The notes: generated by a model not told the origin, from the sequence alone. Shown: positions 8,616 through 18,020, counted from the first letter of the stretch. The stretch: DNA of 64,000 nucleotides from Algoriphagus limi (GCF_024919275.1 NZ_JANWGH010000001.1:1372296-1436295), one strand, 5' to 3'. Numbers and translations are program-made.

Positions 8616-8910
8616 GAATGCCCAAGAAAGAAACTGGCTAAACCTAGTTTCTATTAAAACGATTTTTCTTGTTTTACTTTCTTAAGACGTTAAAAACCCA
8701 AATTTTTTATAATTATCTAGATTTATAAAAACGGCCATTAGAGCCAATAAAGGCATATTTATCCGACAGCAAACGACTACTTCCGGATACAAACGGATAC
8801 AAACGACTGATTCCCGACTTCGCTCTGAGCCCTGTTGCAACTTTGGATCATCAAGTTTTTCCTCTGGCGGAAACGAACAAAAAAAATTTCTAACCAAAAC
8901 ACACGTAATC
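8616..8910. other. Intergenic region between moaD and ssb with short tandem/direct repeats
   Basis: No plausible gene in this roughly 300 bp stretch. It must hold the divergent promoters for moaD and ssb, though no convincing TAnnTTTG element stands out. At 8771-8814 there is a nested repeat: AAACGACT-N2-TTCC (8771-8784) and again (8801-8814), flanking two abutting copies of GGATACAAAC (8785-8794 and 8795-8804). It may be an SSB or regulator binding site in the ssb leader. Confidence 0.5.
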
Positions 8911-9294
8911 ATGAACACGCTAAGAAACAAAGTTCAACTAATCGGTCGCATGGGCGACAACATCGAAGTAAAAACTCTAGAGTCCGGATCTAAGATCGGA
9001 AAGGTAAGTCTCGCGACTAATGAAACTTACAAGAATCAGCAAGGTGAGAAAGTCACTGAAACCACCTGGCACAATTTGGTGATCTGGGGAAAGCAAGCGG
9101 AGCTTTTGGAGAAGTATACTTCCAAAGGATCAGAAATCGCGATTGAGGGAAAAATTTCTAACCGCAGCTACACGGATAAGGACGGTATTAAGCGCTACAT
9201 TACCGAAATCGTAGTTCATGATTTCCTTTTCATGGGAAGTGCCAAAAATCAAGAAAATGGTGCAGTGACTGAAGAAGCTGATCTTCCTTTCTAA
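8911..9294 (+). CDS. ssb: Single-stranded DNA-binding protein
   Basis: 127 residues. The OB-fold begins NKVQLIGRMGDNIEVK and contains TTWHNLVIWGKQAELLEKY (near residue 45) and the GSEIAIEGKI strand, standard for bacterial SSB. The acidic C-terminal tail that recruits partner proteins is present in short form (EEADLPF). Monocistronic: a strong bidirectional terminator follows. The protein is shorter than most primary SSBs because the Gly-rich linker is almost absent, so it could be a second SSB paralogue. Confidence 0.95.
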   Translation: MNTLRNKVQLIGRMGDNIEVKTLESGSKIGKVSLATNETYKNQQGEKVTETTWHNLVIWGKQAELLEKYTSKGSEIAIEGKISNRSYTDKDGIKRYITEIVVHDFLFMGSAKNQENGAVTEEADLPF

Positions 9295-9323
9295 AAAGTC
9301 ACTTTGAGACTTCTAGACTAACC

Positions 9324-9387
9324 TTTTCAGGCACCAAAACCTGAAAAAGAAAAACCCCCGAGGACATTGTCCCGGGGGTTTTGTTTT
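9324..9387. terminator. Tandem hairpins / bidirectional terminator between ssb and the RND operon
   Basis: First hairpin TTTTCAGG-CACCAAAA-CCTGAAAA (9324-9347). Second and stronger: AAAACCCCCG, bulged A, GGAC, loop ATT, GTCC, CGGGGGTTTT (9351-9382), followed by GTTTT. Runs of A on the left and T on the right let it terminate ssb on the plus strand and the efflux operon on the minus strand. Confidence 0.9.
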
Positions 9388-9418
9388 AAAAAACCACCAA
9401 CCTTAAATCAATCATGTT

Positions 9419-12400
9419 TTAATTTTTAACCTTACGGAACTTCATATTTACCTTATCGGCCAATAAATACATAACTGGTACGATCACTAACGTAAGAAAT
9501 GTAGCAAAGGTTAACCCAAATATTACTGTCCAGGCCATTGGTCCCCAGAAATCTGCATTGTCCCCTCCCACATAAAATTGTGGGTCAAAAGAACTCAACA
9601 AGGAACCGAAATTGATATTCATTCCGATGGCTAATGGAATCAATCCAAGCACTGTGGTAATTGCTGTTAAAAGCACTGGACGAAGTCGAGTCTTTCCAGA
9701 TTCAACGATACTTCCGACCAAATCATTATAGGAAAGGAATTCATCTGCACCAATTCCTAAAGACTCTCGTTTTCTCGCTCTAACCAAGTTGGTATAGTCT
9801 ATCAAAACGATGGCATTATTTACAACGACACCCGCCAAAGAGATAATACCTATACCCGTCATGATGACTACGAAATCCATATTGAAAATCACCAAACCAA
9901 GGAATACTCCAATAGTACTCAAGACCACCGAAGCCATAATGATAAACGGCGTAGTCACGGAGTTAAACTGGGCAACGATGATCAAGAAAATAAGAGATAC
10001 TGCAATTGCTAGCGCACGCACCAAGAACTCCATGGATTTTACCTGCTCTTCTTGTTCTCCTGTAAACTTGACAGTGATTCCATCAGGGACATCGTATCCA
10101 GCCAAATATTCCCGGATAGAGTTGTTGATTTCGGTAGCGTTATAACCATCCAATACATTGGAGTAAATAGTTACCGCTTTCTCCAAATCCTTACGCTTCA
10201 CAGAACCATAAGTCGAACTGAATTTAACATCAGCCACAGCTGAAACAGGAACTTCCCGCTTCGTTCCAAACTTATCTCGGAAGCCAATTTTCTTATTGAC
10301 CAAGGCATCGATATTATATCGATACTCTTCATCCAAACGAAGTTGGATAGGATAATCATCCTCCCCTTCCTTAAACTTGGATACTTCCAAGCCGAATAGG
10401 GATGTTCGTAATTCTGTTGCGATAGTCGAGGTAGATAACCCAAATCGACGCGCTTTATCACGGTCAATATCTACGATCAACTCAGGACTTCCCAAAGAAA
10501 GGTCTGTCTTAAGTTCTTCAATACCAGGGATATTCTTACTATTTATAAATTCCAAGGTCTGATTCACATAAGTAATCAACTGGTCATAATCTTCCCCTGA
10601 AAATTCAATATTGATTGGTTTACCAACCGGCGGACCAGCCCGCTGCTTATCAACAGTAATCAATACCCCAGGATAGTTCTCCGCCAATTCACGGATTTTC
10701 TCCATGGCTTGATTGGTGTTGATTCCCTGACGCTCAATATAATCCACGAAACCAATCGTGATTTTTGCCTTGTGAGGAGTGGCTTGTCCAGAATTACCTT
10801 CTGTTGGGTCACCGGTTCCCTCACCTACCTGAGAAATCATGGAATCGATGATGTCCTGATAATCCTTCAACACATTCGCTACCTGATCTTCAAATTCATC
10901 CACAAATTCATTAGTCGCTTCGATATCCGTTCCAATTGGGAATTCTACATAGACGTTGACCAATTGTGGCTGATTATCTGGGAAGAACAATACCTTAGGC
11001 GCTCTGACGAAATAAAGGGAAACTGATAGAATCAGTAGAATATTTACTCCAAAAAAGAAGAAATAAGGATTTTTCCCTCTAAGAGCAAAGTTCAAAGTTT
11101 GTTCATAAGCATTCTCTAATCGAACCAAAAAGACGGTTTGGAACCATTTAATCGCTCCTCTAAGAAGAAACACATTGAATAAAGTCAAAATAGAGGCAAC
11201 CAAAGCAAGAGACCCCATGGCAGTCCACCCAGTCAAATAGAAAAGGGTAGAAAGGATCAAAAATGCACCGGCAACAGTAATCGGTTTTCTTTTTGACTTT
11301 ACCTTATTTACATCTTCCACTTTCATGAACATGGAGGTGAAAACAGGATTGATCACCAATGCCACAAAAAGTGAAGATGAAAGTACAATGATCAGGGTGA
11401 TTGGAAGATATTTCATGAAATCTCCAATCGTATCCTCCCAGAAGGCCAATGGCAAGAAGGCAGCTAGTGTGGTAGCTGTAGATGTAATAATTGGCCAGGC
11501 CACTTCTCCCACTCCTTCTTTTGCGGCTCGCATTGGGGATTTTCCTTCCGACATCAATCGGTAGATATTTTCTACTACCACAATTCCATTATCCACCAAC
11601 ATCCCCAAAGCCAATATCAGTGAGAAAAGAACCATTAAGTTTAAGGTGATTCCAAAGGAATTAAGTACCAAAAAGGAGATAAACATAGACAAAGGAATCG
11701 CTGAACCCACAAAAAGGGCATTTCGGAATCCCAAGAAAAACATCAAAACCAAAACCACCAGAATCACCCCAAAGATGATGGAGTTTTCCAAGTCATTTAC
11801 CTGAGTTCGAGTAGTCTTACTTTGATCATTATTGATGGTAATTTCCAAATCCGGTGGAAAACGATTCGCTTTTGTCTCGTCAATGATTTGCTTGATTTGG
11901 TCGGCAGCGTTCAATAGGTTTTCACCACTTCGCTTCACCACGTTGATGGTTACTACAGGAAGGTTTTTCATCCGAGCATAAGAACTTCTGTCTTTGTAGG
12001 TATCCTTGACCTCAGCCACATCGCGGAGATAGACGATTTTTTCATTGTCGGTTTTGACAATTACATCTAGAATATCCATCGGGTCGGTAAATTCACCATC
12101 CACCCGCAAGGTTCTCTGAAAATCACCCCCACGAATGCTACCTCCTGAAATGGTTACATTCTCTGATCGAACTGCATTCGCAATATCATCAAAGGTCACA
12201 CCTACCGACTCCATTTTATAAGGATCGGCATTGATCTGAATTTCCCGCTCTACGGTACCAGCCAAGTCTGCTTTTGAAATTTCTGGAAGCTTCTCGATTT
12301 CATCTTCCAAATACTCTCCAAATTTCTTCAGTTCAGCTTCAGAGTAATTTCCCGAGATATTCACGTTCATAATCGGGAAATCCGAAGTATTGATTTCTAA

Positions 12401-12823
12401 GACATTTGGATCCTGATCCAAGTCTGAAGGTAATTCACTCTTAGACTTATCAACTGCATCCTTTACGTCCTGAATAGCCTTAGAAATCTCTACTCCTGGG
12501 TTAAACTCCACGACAATGGAAGAGAAATCCTGAACGGATGTGGATTTGATATCCTTGACGTCATTTAATGATTTGAGTTCCTTCTCAATCGGACGAGTGA
12601 TTAGGTTTTCCATATCCACCGGCGAGTTACCAGGATATGGTGTTCCCACATAGACAGTAGGAATTACTACTTCTGGAAAACTCTCCTTGGGCATGGTCCG
12701 ATAGGCTCCCAATCCCAAGACGGTAATAATCAGTGTTAGAATGACCACTGAGGTGGAATTATCCACACTCATACTGGTCAAACCAAACTCTCTTGTTGTT
12801 TTTGGACTTGATTGTTCGGCCAT
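9419..12823 (-). CDS. RND efflux transporter, inner-membrane permease subunit
   Basis: 1134 residues, AcrB/MexB-like (HAE type). The N-terminal helix is followed by the periplasmic porter domain starting PKESFPEVVIPTVYVGTPYPG. The TM4 proton-relay motif reads ALGMLVDNGIVVVENIYR (near residue 406). It is 90-100 residues longer than AcrB because the central cytoplasmic region between the two halves carries two additional hydrophobic stretches (near residues 515-560). Last gene of the tetR-tolC-adaptor-permease operon, 3 bp after the adaptor. Substrate unknown: drugs, bile-like detergents or lipids are all possible. Confidence 0.94.
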   Translation of the reverse strand: MAEQSSPKTTREFGLTSMSVDNSTSVVILTLIITVLGLGAYRTMPKESFPEVVIPTVYVGTPYPGNSPVDMENLITRPIEKELKSLNDVKDIKSTSVQDFSSIVVEFNPGVEISKAIQDVKDAVDKSKSELPSDLDQDPNVLEINTSDFPIMNVNISGNYSEAELKKFGEYLEDEIEKLPEISKADLAGTVEREIQINADPYKMESVGVTFDDIANAVRSENVTISGGSIRGGDFQRTLRVDGEFTDPMDILDVIVKTDNEKIVYLRDVAEVKDTYKDRSSYARMKNLPVVTINVVKRSGENLLNAADQIKQIIDETKANRFPPDLEITINNDQSKTTRTQVNDLENSIIFGVILVVLVLMFFLGFRNALFVGSAIPLSMFISFLVLNSFGITLNLMVLFSLILALGMLVDNGIVVVENIYRLMSEGKSPMRAAKEGVGEVAWPIITSTATTLAAFLPLAFWEDTIGDFMKYLPITLIIVLSSSLFVALVINPVFTSMFMKVEDVNKVKSKRKPITVAGAFLILSTLFYLTGWTAMGSLALVASILTLFNVFLLRGAIKWFQTVFLVRLENAYEQTLNFALRGKNPYFFFFGVNILLILSVSLYFVRAPKVLFFPDNQPQLVNVYVEFPIGTDIEATNEFVDEFEDQVANVLKDYQDIIDSMISQVGEGTGDPTEGNSGQATPHKAKITIGFVDYIERQGINTNQAMEKIRELAENYPGVLITVDKQRAGPPVGKPINIEFSGEDYDQLITYVNQTLEFINSKNIPGIEELKTDLSLGSPELIVDIDRDKARRFGLSTSTIATELRTSLFGLEVSKFKEGEDDYPIQLRLDEEYRYNIDALVNKKIGFRDKFGTKREVPVSAVADVKFSSTYGSVKRKDLEKAVTIYSNVLDGYNATEINNSIREYLAGYDVPDGITVKFTGEQEEQVKSMEFLVRALAIAVSLIFLIIVAQFNSVTTPFIIMASVVLSTIGVFLGLVIFNMDFVVIMTGIGIISLAGVVVNNAIVLIDYTNLVRARKRESLGIGADEFLSYNDLVGSIVESGKTRLRPVLLTAITTVLGLIPLAIGMNINFGSLLSSFDPQFYVGGDNADFWGPMAWTVIFGLTFATFLTLVIVPVMYLLADKVNMKFRKVKN

Positions 12824-12826
12824 GAC

Positions 12827-13960
12827 TTACTGCTGTGCAATAGTTACGTTGAAATTATCCCCTACCTCGCGGAATCCTTTATCCACCAATTTTTCCTCAC
12901 CTGTTAGGCCTTCCAAAACCTCAGTAAGTTGTTGGAAAGTCTTTCCTCTCTGAATGTAAGTTTTGACCGCTTTTCCATCTCGAACGACAAAGACATAGTC
13001 ACCTCTATTATCACTTAAAACCAATTTGGAAGGTACTACCACTGCTTCTGGATTTTCATAATCCTTAATATCCAAAATAGCCAGCATATTAGGCTTTACT
13101 AGGTCCATCTTTGGAAGGTACACCTCCACTTTGAAGGTTCTGTTGTTTGGGTTGATAATAGCACCAACAGCTGAAACTCGAGTTTCGATTTCTTTCCCTA
13201 TGGACGGGAAACTTACACGTACAGAGTCACCTTTTCCCAAAACTCCTACATAAGCTTCGGAAATATCTGCTTCAATAAAGAGATCACTTTCTCCTACAAA
13301 CTGGAACATTGGAGATCCTGGTTGTACTAATTCACCCAATCGAACGGTTACTGTTTCAACAGTACCATCGAAAGGCGCCTTCACGATAGATTTATCCAGT
13401 TGGGTTTTCAAAGAGGCTAGGCTTCGCTCAAGACCTTCTTTTCTGTTTTTGGCTTCTAAGTACTGGACCTCAGTTCCAATTTCCTGCTCCCACAATCTCT
13501 TTTGCTTTTCAAAAAGCGTATTTGCCAAACTCAATGAATTTTCAACTTCATCGATATTTCGCTGAATTACCTCAGCATCGATTCTAGCCAAGATTTCGCC
13601 TTTTTTGACGCGCATTCCCTCCATTGCAGGAATTTCTAAAACCTGACCTGCTGTCTCGGCTGAAATACTCACGTTCTTTTTGGATAAGACAGAACCTGTC
13701 ACTTCCACAAAATGCTCAAAGCGCTCTTTTTTAGTATCTGCTGTGGTGATCAAAACAGACTTTTGATTTTGCTTCGCAAATTCAGGATCCAATTGCATAA
13801 GTTCTGCCTCCAAGACCCGAATGTCTCCATTCAATTCAACCACTTGAGCCTTCAACTCCTCCAGTTTCGCTTTTTTAGCATCCACTGATTCATCCTCCGC
13901 ACAAGCAAAACTCATTACTAGAGCAAATGTGATGGGTAAAAATCTCAAAATTGTTTTCAT
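12827..13960 (-). CDS. RND efflux periplasmic adaptor (HlyD/MexA family) lipoprotein
   Basis: 377 residues. N-terminal lipoprotein signal ending FACAEDES puts the lipid-bearing Cys at about residue 20. A coiled-coil (residues 25-60 and again 140-190) and the lipoyl/beta-barrel domain (AETAGQVLEIPAMEGMRVKK near 100; APFDGTVETV near 195) follow, the standard membrane-fusion-protein plan. It bridges the permease at 9419 and the TolC-like channel at 14000. An unusual short coiled coil precedes the first barrel strand, right after the lipobox. Confidence 0.94.
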   Translation of the reverse strand: MKTILRFLPITFALVMSFACAEDESVDAKKAKLEELKAQVVELNGDIRVLEAELMQLDPEFAKQNQKSVLITTADTKKERFEHFVEVTGSVLSKKNVSISAETAGQVLEIPAMEGMRVKKGEILARIDAEVIQRNIDEVENSLSLANTLFEKQKRLWEQEIGTEVQYLEAKNRKEGLERSLASLKTQLDKSIVKAPFDGTVETVTVRLGELVQPGSPMFQFVGESDLFIEADISEAYVGVLGKGDSVRVSFPSIGKEIETRVSAVGAIINPNNRTFKVEVYLPKMDLVKPNMLAILDIKDYENPEAVVVPSKLVLSDNRGDYVFVVRDGKAVKTYIQRGKTFQQLTEVLEGLTGEEKLVDKGFREVGDNFNVTIAQQ

Positions 13961-13999
13961 GTGTTTGATTTATAATTTCCCGGAAGGAAAGGTGTTGGT

Positions 14000-15358
14000 T
14001 TAGTTTATTAAATCGTTTTTCAATATTCCTAAGGCTTTTTCCAAATCCACTTTGGCTACTAATCCATCATAAAGGGCAGTTAGATAGTTGATTTCTGCCT
14101 CAATAAGAGCTGCATCGGCTTCCACTACTTCCAAATTGGATCCGACACCCTCTTGGTATTTGATTTTGGCTATGTCATATACCTCACGAGCCAAATCAAG
14201 ATTTTCCCGCTGTACCCGAAGGATATTCAACTCGTTTCGAAGATTAGACTTAGCTGTATAAACCTCATTTTTAATGCTTTCTCTCAAGAAAAATCTTTGA
14301 TTCTCTAATTGCTGAAGTTGAACTCGGTTTTGCTGAATCCTTGCGCTTTTTAATAGACCATCAAAAATTGGGATTTGCATACTTACTCCAAGCAAGGAGC
14401 TACCAAACCAATTCTGCTTGTCATAAACAGTATTAAAGGTATTTCCGGCACCGGATCGAATACCATTTGCCACAAAGTCGATCGTTGGCATATATTGAGA
14501 TTGGTTGTTTTTCAAATCCAGTTTGACCAATTCCAAATTGGTATTCAACTGAGAAACTTCCACTCTCTCCATTCCTTCTTCTAATAAAAGCGCATTGATT
14601 TCGTCGATCGGATTCAACTCTGCCAAAGTCTCAGAAAGTACCACATCATACTCCATAGGAAGCCCCATTTGTAGCTTTAGGATTTGCTCACTAATCTCCA
14701 ATGCTGTCCGGCTTCTTTCTAATTGAGAGTAGGTATTGTTTCGCTGAACTTGAATTCTAGAAACATCTACCTTTTCAGCAAACCCAGCTTCATTCAATGA
14801 TCTGGTTTCTGCTAATAAGGTATCAATTCGAGATAGGTTCGCTTCAGCAAGACGAATCCGCTCTTGATTTACTAGAACCCCGAAATAAGCTTTCTTTACT
14901 GCCTCGATGGCATCATTTTCAGTTTTGATTTTATCCAAGTCAGTCAACTCCCGATAGGTCTTGGCTGCCCGAAGACCAACGAAAAAGGAACCGTCAAAAA
15001 TCATCTGGCGAACATTCACTCCCAGACTGGATTGGAAACTCACCCCAAATCTTGCCGGAATCACATCTCCAGGAATACTTGGATCACCAAAAGGAGGCTG
15101 ATTAGGTAGAAAGACAACAGGAATAGATGGATTGTAATTCAGGTCAAAATTCCCTGTGATTTGAGGAAGTCCGGATGCAGTGGTCTCCTTGATAGTTGCC
15201 TTGGCAATCAAGGTTTCCAGCTGTGCATTCTTGACGTCAATGTTGTTTTCCAAGGTGAAAGTCAATGCTTCCTCCAAGGTCAATTCAACAATCTCCTGTG
15301 ATTGAGCCTGATATGCCAGACCTAAACCAAAAAAGAATAGAATGAATATTTTTTTCAT
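14000..15358 (-). CDS. TolC-family outer-membrane efflux channel
   Basis: 452 residues from the ATG at 15358. The longer frame would start with TTG at 15373, but the ATG gives a clean signal peptide (MKKIFILFFFGLGLAYQAQSQ) and an 11 bp gap after tetR. The mature protein starts with the repeat LTLEEALTFTLENNIDVKNA typical of the outer membrane factor family, which is repeated in the second half. It would form the outer-membrane exit duct for the RND pump encoded downstream in the same operon. Confidence 0.93.
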   Translation of the reverse strand: MKKIFILFFFGLGLAYQAQSQEIVELTLEEALTFTLENNIDVKNAQLETLIAKATIKETTASGLPQITGNFDLNYNPSIPVVFLPNQPPFGDPSIPGDVIPARFGVSFQSSLGVNVRQMIFDGSFFVGLRAAKTYRELTDLDKIKTENDAIEAVKKAYFGVLVNQERIRLAEANLSRIDTLLAETRSLNEAGFAEKVDVSRIQVQRNNTYSQLERSRTALEISEQILKLQMGLPMEYDVVLSETLAELNPIDEINALLLEEGMERVEVSQLNTNLELVKLDLKNNQSQYMPTIDFVANGIRSGAGNTFNTVYDKQNWFGSSLLGVSMQIPIFDGLLKSARIQQNRVQLQQLENQRFFLRESIKNEVYTAKSNLRNELNILRVQRENLDLAREVYDIAKIKYQEGVGSNLEVVEADAALIEAEINYLTALYDGLVAKVDLEKALGILKNDLIN

Positions 15359-15369
15359 TTCAATGAGAT

Positions 15370-15975
15370 TCAATTAGTATGTTCTTGCTGAGTTTTATAA
15401 GCTTCCCGTCCCTTTTCTGTGAATATTCCGTGGAGAAAATGATCCATCATTTCCAATTGGATCTTGACGATATCATAATTTGCATCTTGGAAATTTGTAG
15501 AATCCATTGCGCTAGTGATTTGATCTACTCGGATTCTGGCCAAAATCGGTACTTCTATTTCCTTCCTGAAATAGCCCAACTTTTTGCCTCGTTCAAGGAT
15601 CTCCATCATCTGAGAAAGAATCACTTCCTCTTTATGATGAACAAATATTTGCCAAGCATCAGGAAAATATTTCTGAACTTCCATAATGGTGATTGGATTG
15701 ATGGACTGCAAACGCTCGCGCATCATCCGAGATAAATGAACTAAGGTTTCGATCACCTGATCATCCGAACCATTCATTAAAGCCTCAATATTATTTTGGT
15801 CGTGCTTCAAAATCTGGTCGAAAGCAATCTTCACCAACTCCTTTTTGTCAGAAAATTCCTGATAGAGCGTTTTCTTTGATATTCCCAAATGCCTGGCAAT
15901 ATCATCCATGGTGACACTTCGGACCCCATACTTTGAGAACTGCTCTATCGCCGCTTCCAATATTTTTTCGCGCAT
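15370..15975 (-). CDS. TetR-family transcriptional regulator
   Basis: 201 residues. N-terminal helix-turn-helix: SVTMDDIARHLGISKKTLYQEFSDKKELV (residues about 20-48), the classic TetR_N signature. The C-terminal half is a ligand-binding helical domain. First gene of the efflux operon (11 bp before tolC), so it most likely represses its own operon. An inverted repeat overlaps the predicted promoter at 15999-16036. Confidence 0.94.
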   Translation of the reverse strand: MREKILEAAIEQFSKYGVRSVTMDDIARHLGISKKTLYQEFSDKKELVKIAFDQILKHDQNNIEALMNGSDDQVIETLVHLSRMMRERLQSINPITIMEVQKYFPDAWQIFVHHKEEVILSQMMEILERGKKLGYFRKEIEVPILARIRVDQITSAMDSTNFQDANYDIVKIQLEMMDHFLHGIFTEKGREAYKTQQEHTN

Positions 15976-15998
15976 GGCTACTTTTCTCTTTAGGCCGA

Positions 15999-16036
15999 CA
16001 AAACTATGGAAACGATTAGAATGTTCAAAGTTTCCA
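15999..16036 (-). promoter_or_regulatory. Promoter and candidate operator of the tetR-efflux operon
   Basis: Minus strand: TTTG (16029-16026), 19 bp spacer, TAGTTTTG (16006-15999), an exact fit to TTTG-N19-TAnnTTTG. The spacer and its upstream edge carry an inverted repeat TGGAAAC (16007-16013) / GTTTCCA (16030-16036). A TetR dimer bound there would cover the promoter. A second small palindrome GTTCG-GTTT-CGAAC lies at 16090-16103. Confidence 0.65.
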
Positions 16037-16200
16037 AAGTTTTTTTTGAAATTTTATTTCGTGAGCAATTATCAAAAAATCATTAAAACGTTCGGTTTCG
16101 AACAAAAATGTATTTTTGTAATACAAAATTTTGTACTCTAAGTTTTTTGAAATAGGAAATTTGATTTTTTATAATTTTAGTGCTGCTTTTTAACTTTTCG

Positions 16201-17001
16201 ATGAAATTCAGCCAAAATCCATTCGGAAAACTCCATTACCAAATCGAAGGTAAGGGAGAAGAAACCGTGCTCCTTTTTCATGGGTTCGGGCAGAGTATGG
16301 AGGACATGAAGCCTTTCAGCCAAATTCGAAAACCAAATCAACGCTTCATTTACATAGACATTTTTTACCATGGAAAAAGTCAATGGTTTGATTCGAAAAA
16401 ACCGCTTTCAAAAAATACCTGGAAAGCATTCATCCAAAAACTTAAGCAGGAAATAGGTTTTCAAAATTTTCATCTAATCGGATACAGTATGGGTGGAAAG
16501 TTTGCCCTACTTACTTTTGAATTATTTAATAGAGAAGCTCAAAGCCTGACCCTACTTGCTCCAGATGGAATTAAAACAGGACTATGGTATAGCATCTCCA
16601 GCTATCCGGGCTCTTTTCATGGAGTATTCAAAGGTGTGATTTTCAAGCCTCACTTATTTTTTGGATTGATGAATGGTCTGAATTCAGCAGGATTACTCGA
16701 AAGCAGTATTGTGAAATTTGTGCAAACCCAAATGGAAACCCGCTCCAAACGGGCTCAGGTATACTTTACTTGGAGAGTTTTCGGTGGAATTCACTTGCAT
16801 TTAGGAAAAATTATTCGTCAGGCTAAAAAAAATAAGACTCCAATCAAGCTATTCATCGGAGAATACGATAAGATGATAACCCATGAAAATTTGAACCGAT
16901 TTTCGTCCAAAATCCCTCAAATACAAGAAGTGATTTTACCTGTTGGCCATGGGCAATTAATTACAAAAACGGTGGAATATCTCAAAAAAGAGTCTTCTTA
17001 A
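16201..17001 (+). CDS. Alpha/beta-hydrolase fold protein
   Basis: 266 residues from the ATG at 16201. A GTG at 16180 would add seven residues, but the ATG starts cleanly at MKFSQNPFGKLHYQIEG. Oxyanion/HG motif LLFHGFGQSMEDM near residue 24; nucleophile elbow GYSMGG with Ser near 96; catalytic Asp probably in GEYDKM (near 222) and His in VGHGQL (near 251). Likely cytoplasmic esterase/lipase-like; substrate unknown. Its stop codon overlaps the convergent Zn-ribbon gene by 4 bp (TTAA). Confidence 0.88.
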   Translation: MKFSQNPFGKLHYQIEGKGEETVLLFHGFGQSMEDMKPFSQIRKPNQRFIYIDIFYHGKSQWFDSKKPLSKNTWKAFIQKLKQEIGFQNFHLIGYSMGGKFALLTFELFNREAQSLTLLAPDGIKTGLWYSISSYPGSFHGVFKGVIFKPHLFFGLMNGLNSAGLLESSIVKFVQTQMETRSKRAQVYFTWRVFGGIHLHLGKIIRQAKKNKTPIKLFIGEYDKMITHENLNRFSSKIPQIQEVILPVGHGQLITKTVEYLKKESS

Positions 17002-17360
17002 TTTTCCTTTCTCCGTACGATCAGATACCAATCCCCATCCAAGGGCAGGTAGCCATAATCATAGCAAAAGTGGTAAATGCTCCCCTTCTTGGTCTCAATG
17101 GTATGCGTCTGATACTGAAAATCAAACCCTTCTCTGAGCAATCTATCTTTGGTAGTCTTCGCCATATCCTCACCGGAAGGAATGAAGGATTCTAAAATAT
17201 TCCGATTCTTCTTGATCTTATGATTGATCCGTCGGATAAAATTACTATTGTCGGCATACTGCTTATAGTTGTAATTATTCCGACACTGATCATCACAAAA
17301 TTTCTTATCGGAACGCCCTTGCAAAGGTGCTCCACAATTCAAACAAGTCTTTTTCTCCAT
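16998..17360 (-). CDS. Small zinc-ribbon protein (DUF2116-like)
   Basis: 120 residues. The N-terminus is a treble-clef/zinc ribbon: CLNCGAP at residues 5-11 and FCDDQCRNNY at 22-31, a CxxC...CxxxC pattern. The rest is basic then aromatic with no known catalytic motif; the family is common in Bacteroidota and uncharacterised as far as I know. Probably nucleic-acid binding, by inference from the ribbon. The stop overlaps the convergent hydrolase stop. Confidence 0.8.
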   Translation of the reverse strand: MEKKTCLNCGAPLQGRSDKKFCDDQCRNNYNYKQYADNSNFIRRINHKIKKNRNILESFIPSGEDMAKTTKDRLLREGFDFQYQTHTIETKKGSIYHFCYDYGYLPLDGDWYLIVRRKEN

Positions 17361-17411
17361 GATTTAAAAAGTTTGTTTGAATTTATAAAATTAGTTGAAA
17401 AATACAAACAA

Positions 17412-18020
17412 CTATTTCCTTGCTACTAAGCGAATGACCGAAGAAAGCCCAAGATGAAAATCCCCTTCCATCATCTCAGTTACCGTCTTTTCAAAATACA
17501 ACCAGTCCAACTGACCAAAATCCCGGTCTAATTCTTCCTTGGAAAAAAGCATATTGACATCTTTTGGCCCTCCCGCTTTTGGATTGATCGAGTTGTACTT
17601 CAAATGCTCTTTTGAGAAAGCCTCCAAAATCAAAGTGCCTCCCGGCTTTAGCAACCGAAGCAGATTTTGATGCAAAGAGTGGCGAACTTCTCCAGGAAAA
17701 TGCGCAAAAATCAAGACTAAGAGATCAAAACTTTCAGCTTCAAAATTCATTTGCTCCAACGTTCCAACCTGATAATGGATTGTTACGTTCCGCTCTGCAG
17801 CCAATCGCTCTGCTTTCTTTTTCCCAGAATCACTAATATCAAAAGCATAAACTTCCCAACCATTCTCAGCTGCAAACACACTATTTCTCCCCTCTCCTTC
17901 TGCTGGAAAAAGTGCTTTCCCAGGTTTTAAATCGAGAAGTTTGGCTTGAAAAAAACGGTTAGGCTCTTTCCCATAAACATATTCTTCAGCAGCGTAGCGG
18001 TCATCCCAAAATTGCTTCAT
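17412..18020 (-). CDS. SAM-dependent class I methyltransferase (TehB-like)
   Basis: 202 residues from the ATG at 18020 (MKQFWDDRYAAEEYVYG); an upstream in-frame start at 18074 adds an unlikely tail. The SAM-binding motif I region reads ALFPAEGEGRNSVFAAENGWEVYAFDIS (near residues 37-65, with E-x-G-x-x in place of the usual G-x-G-x-G), with the acidic motif II FDIS. The start WDDRY and GxGRN pattern match the thiopurine/tellurite-resistance methyltransferase group. It follows the sugar dehydrogenase gene on the same strand by about 55 bp. Substrate unknown. Confidence 0.88.
   Translation of the reverse strand: MKQFWDDRYAAEEYVYGKEPNRFFQAKLLDLKPGKALFPAEGEGRNSVFAAENGWEVYAFDISDSGKKKAERLAAERNVTIHYQVGTLEQMNFEAESFDLLVLIFAHFPGEVRHSLHQNLLRLLKPGGTLILEAFSKEHLKYNSINPKAGGPKDVNMLFSKEELDRDFGQLDWLYFEKTVTEMMEGDFHLGLSSVIRLVARK

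Noticed and set aside
8682-8930. 82-codon minus-strand frame upstream of ssb
   Set aside because: It overlaps the ssb start and the nested repeats, with composition unlike neighbouring proteins.
9419-15975. Heavy-metal function for the first RND operon
   Set aside because: The TM4 motif LGMLVDNGIVVVEN is of the drug/hydrophobe type and lacks DFGxxxDGA; a TetR rather than a two-component regulator controls it.
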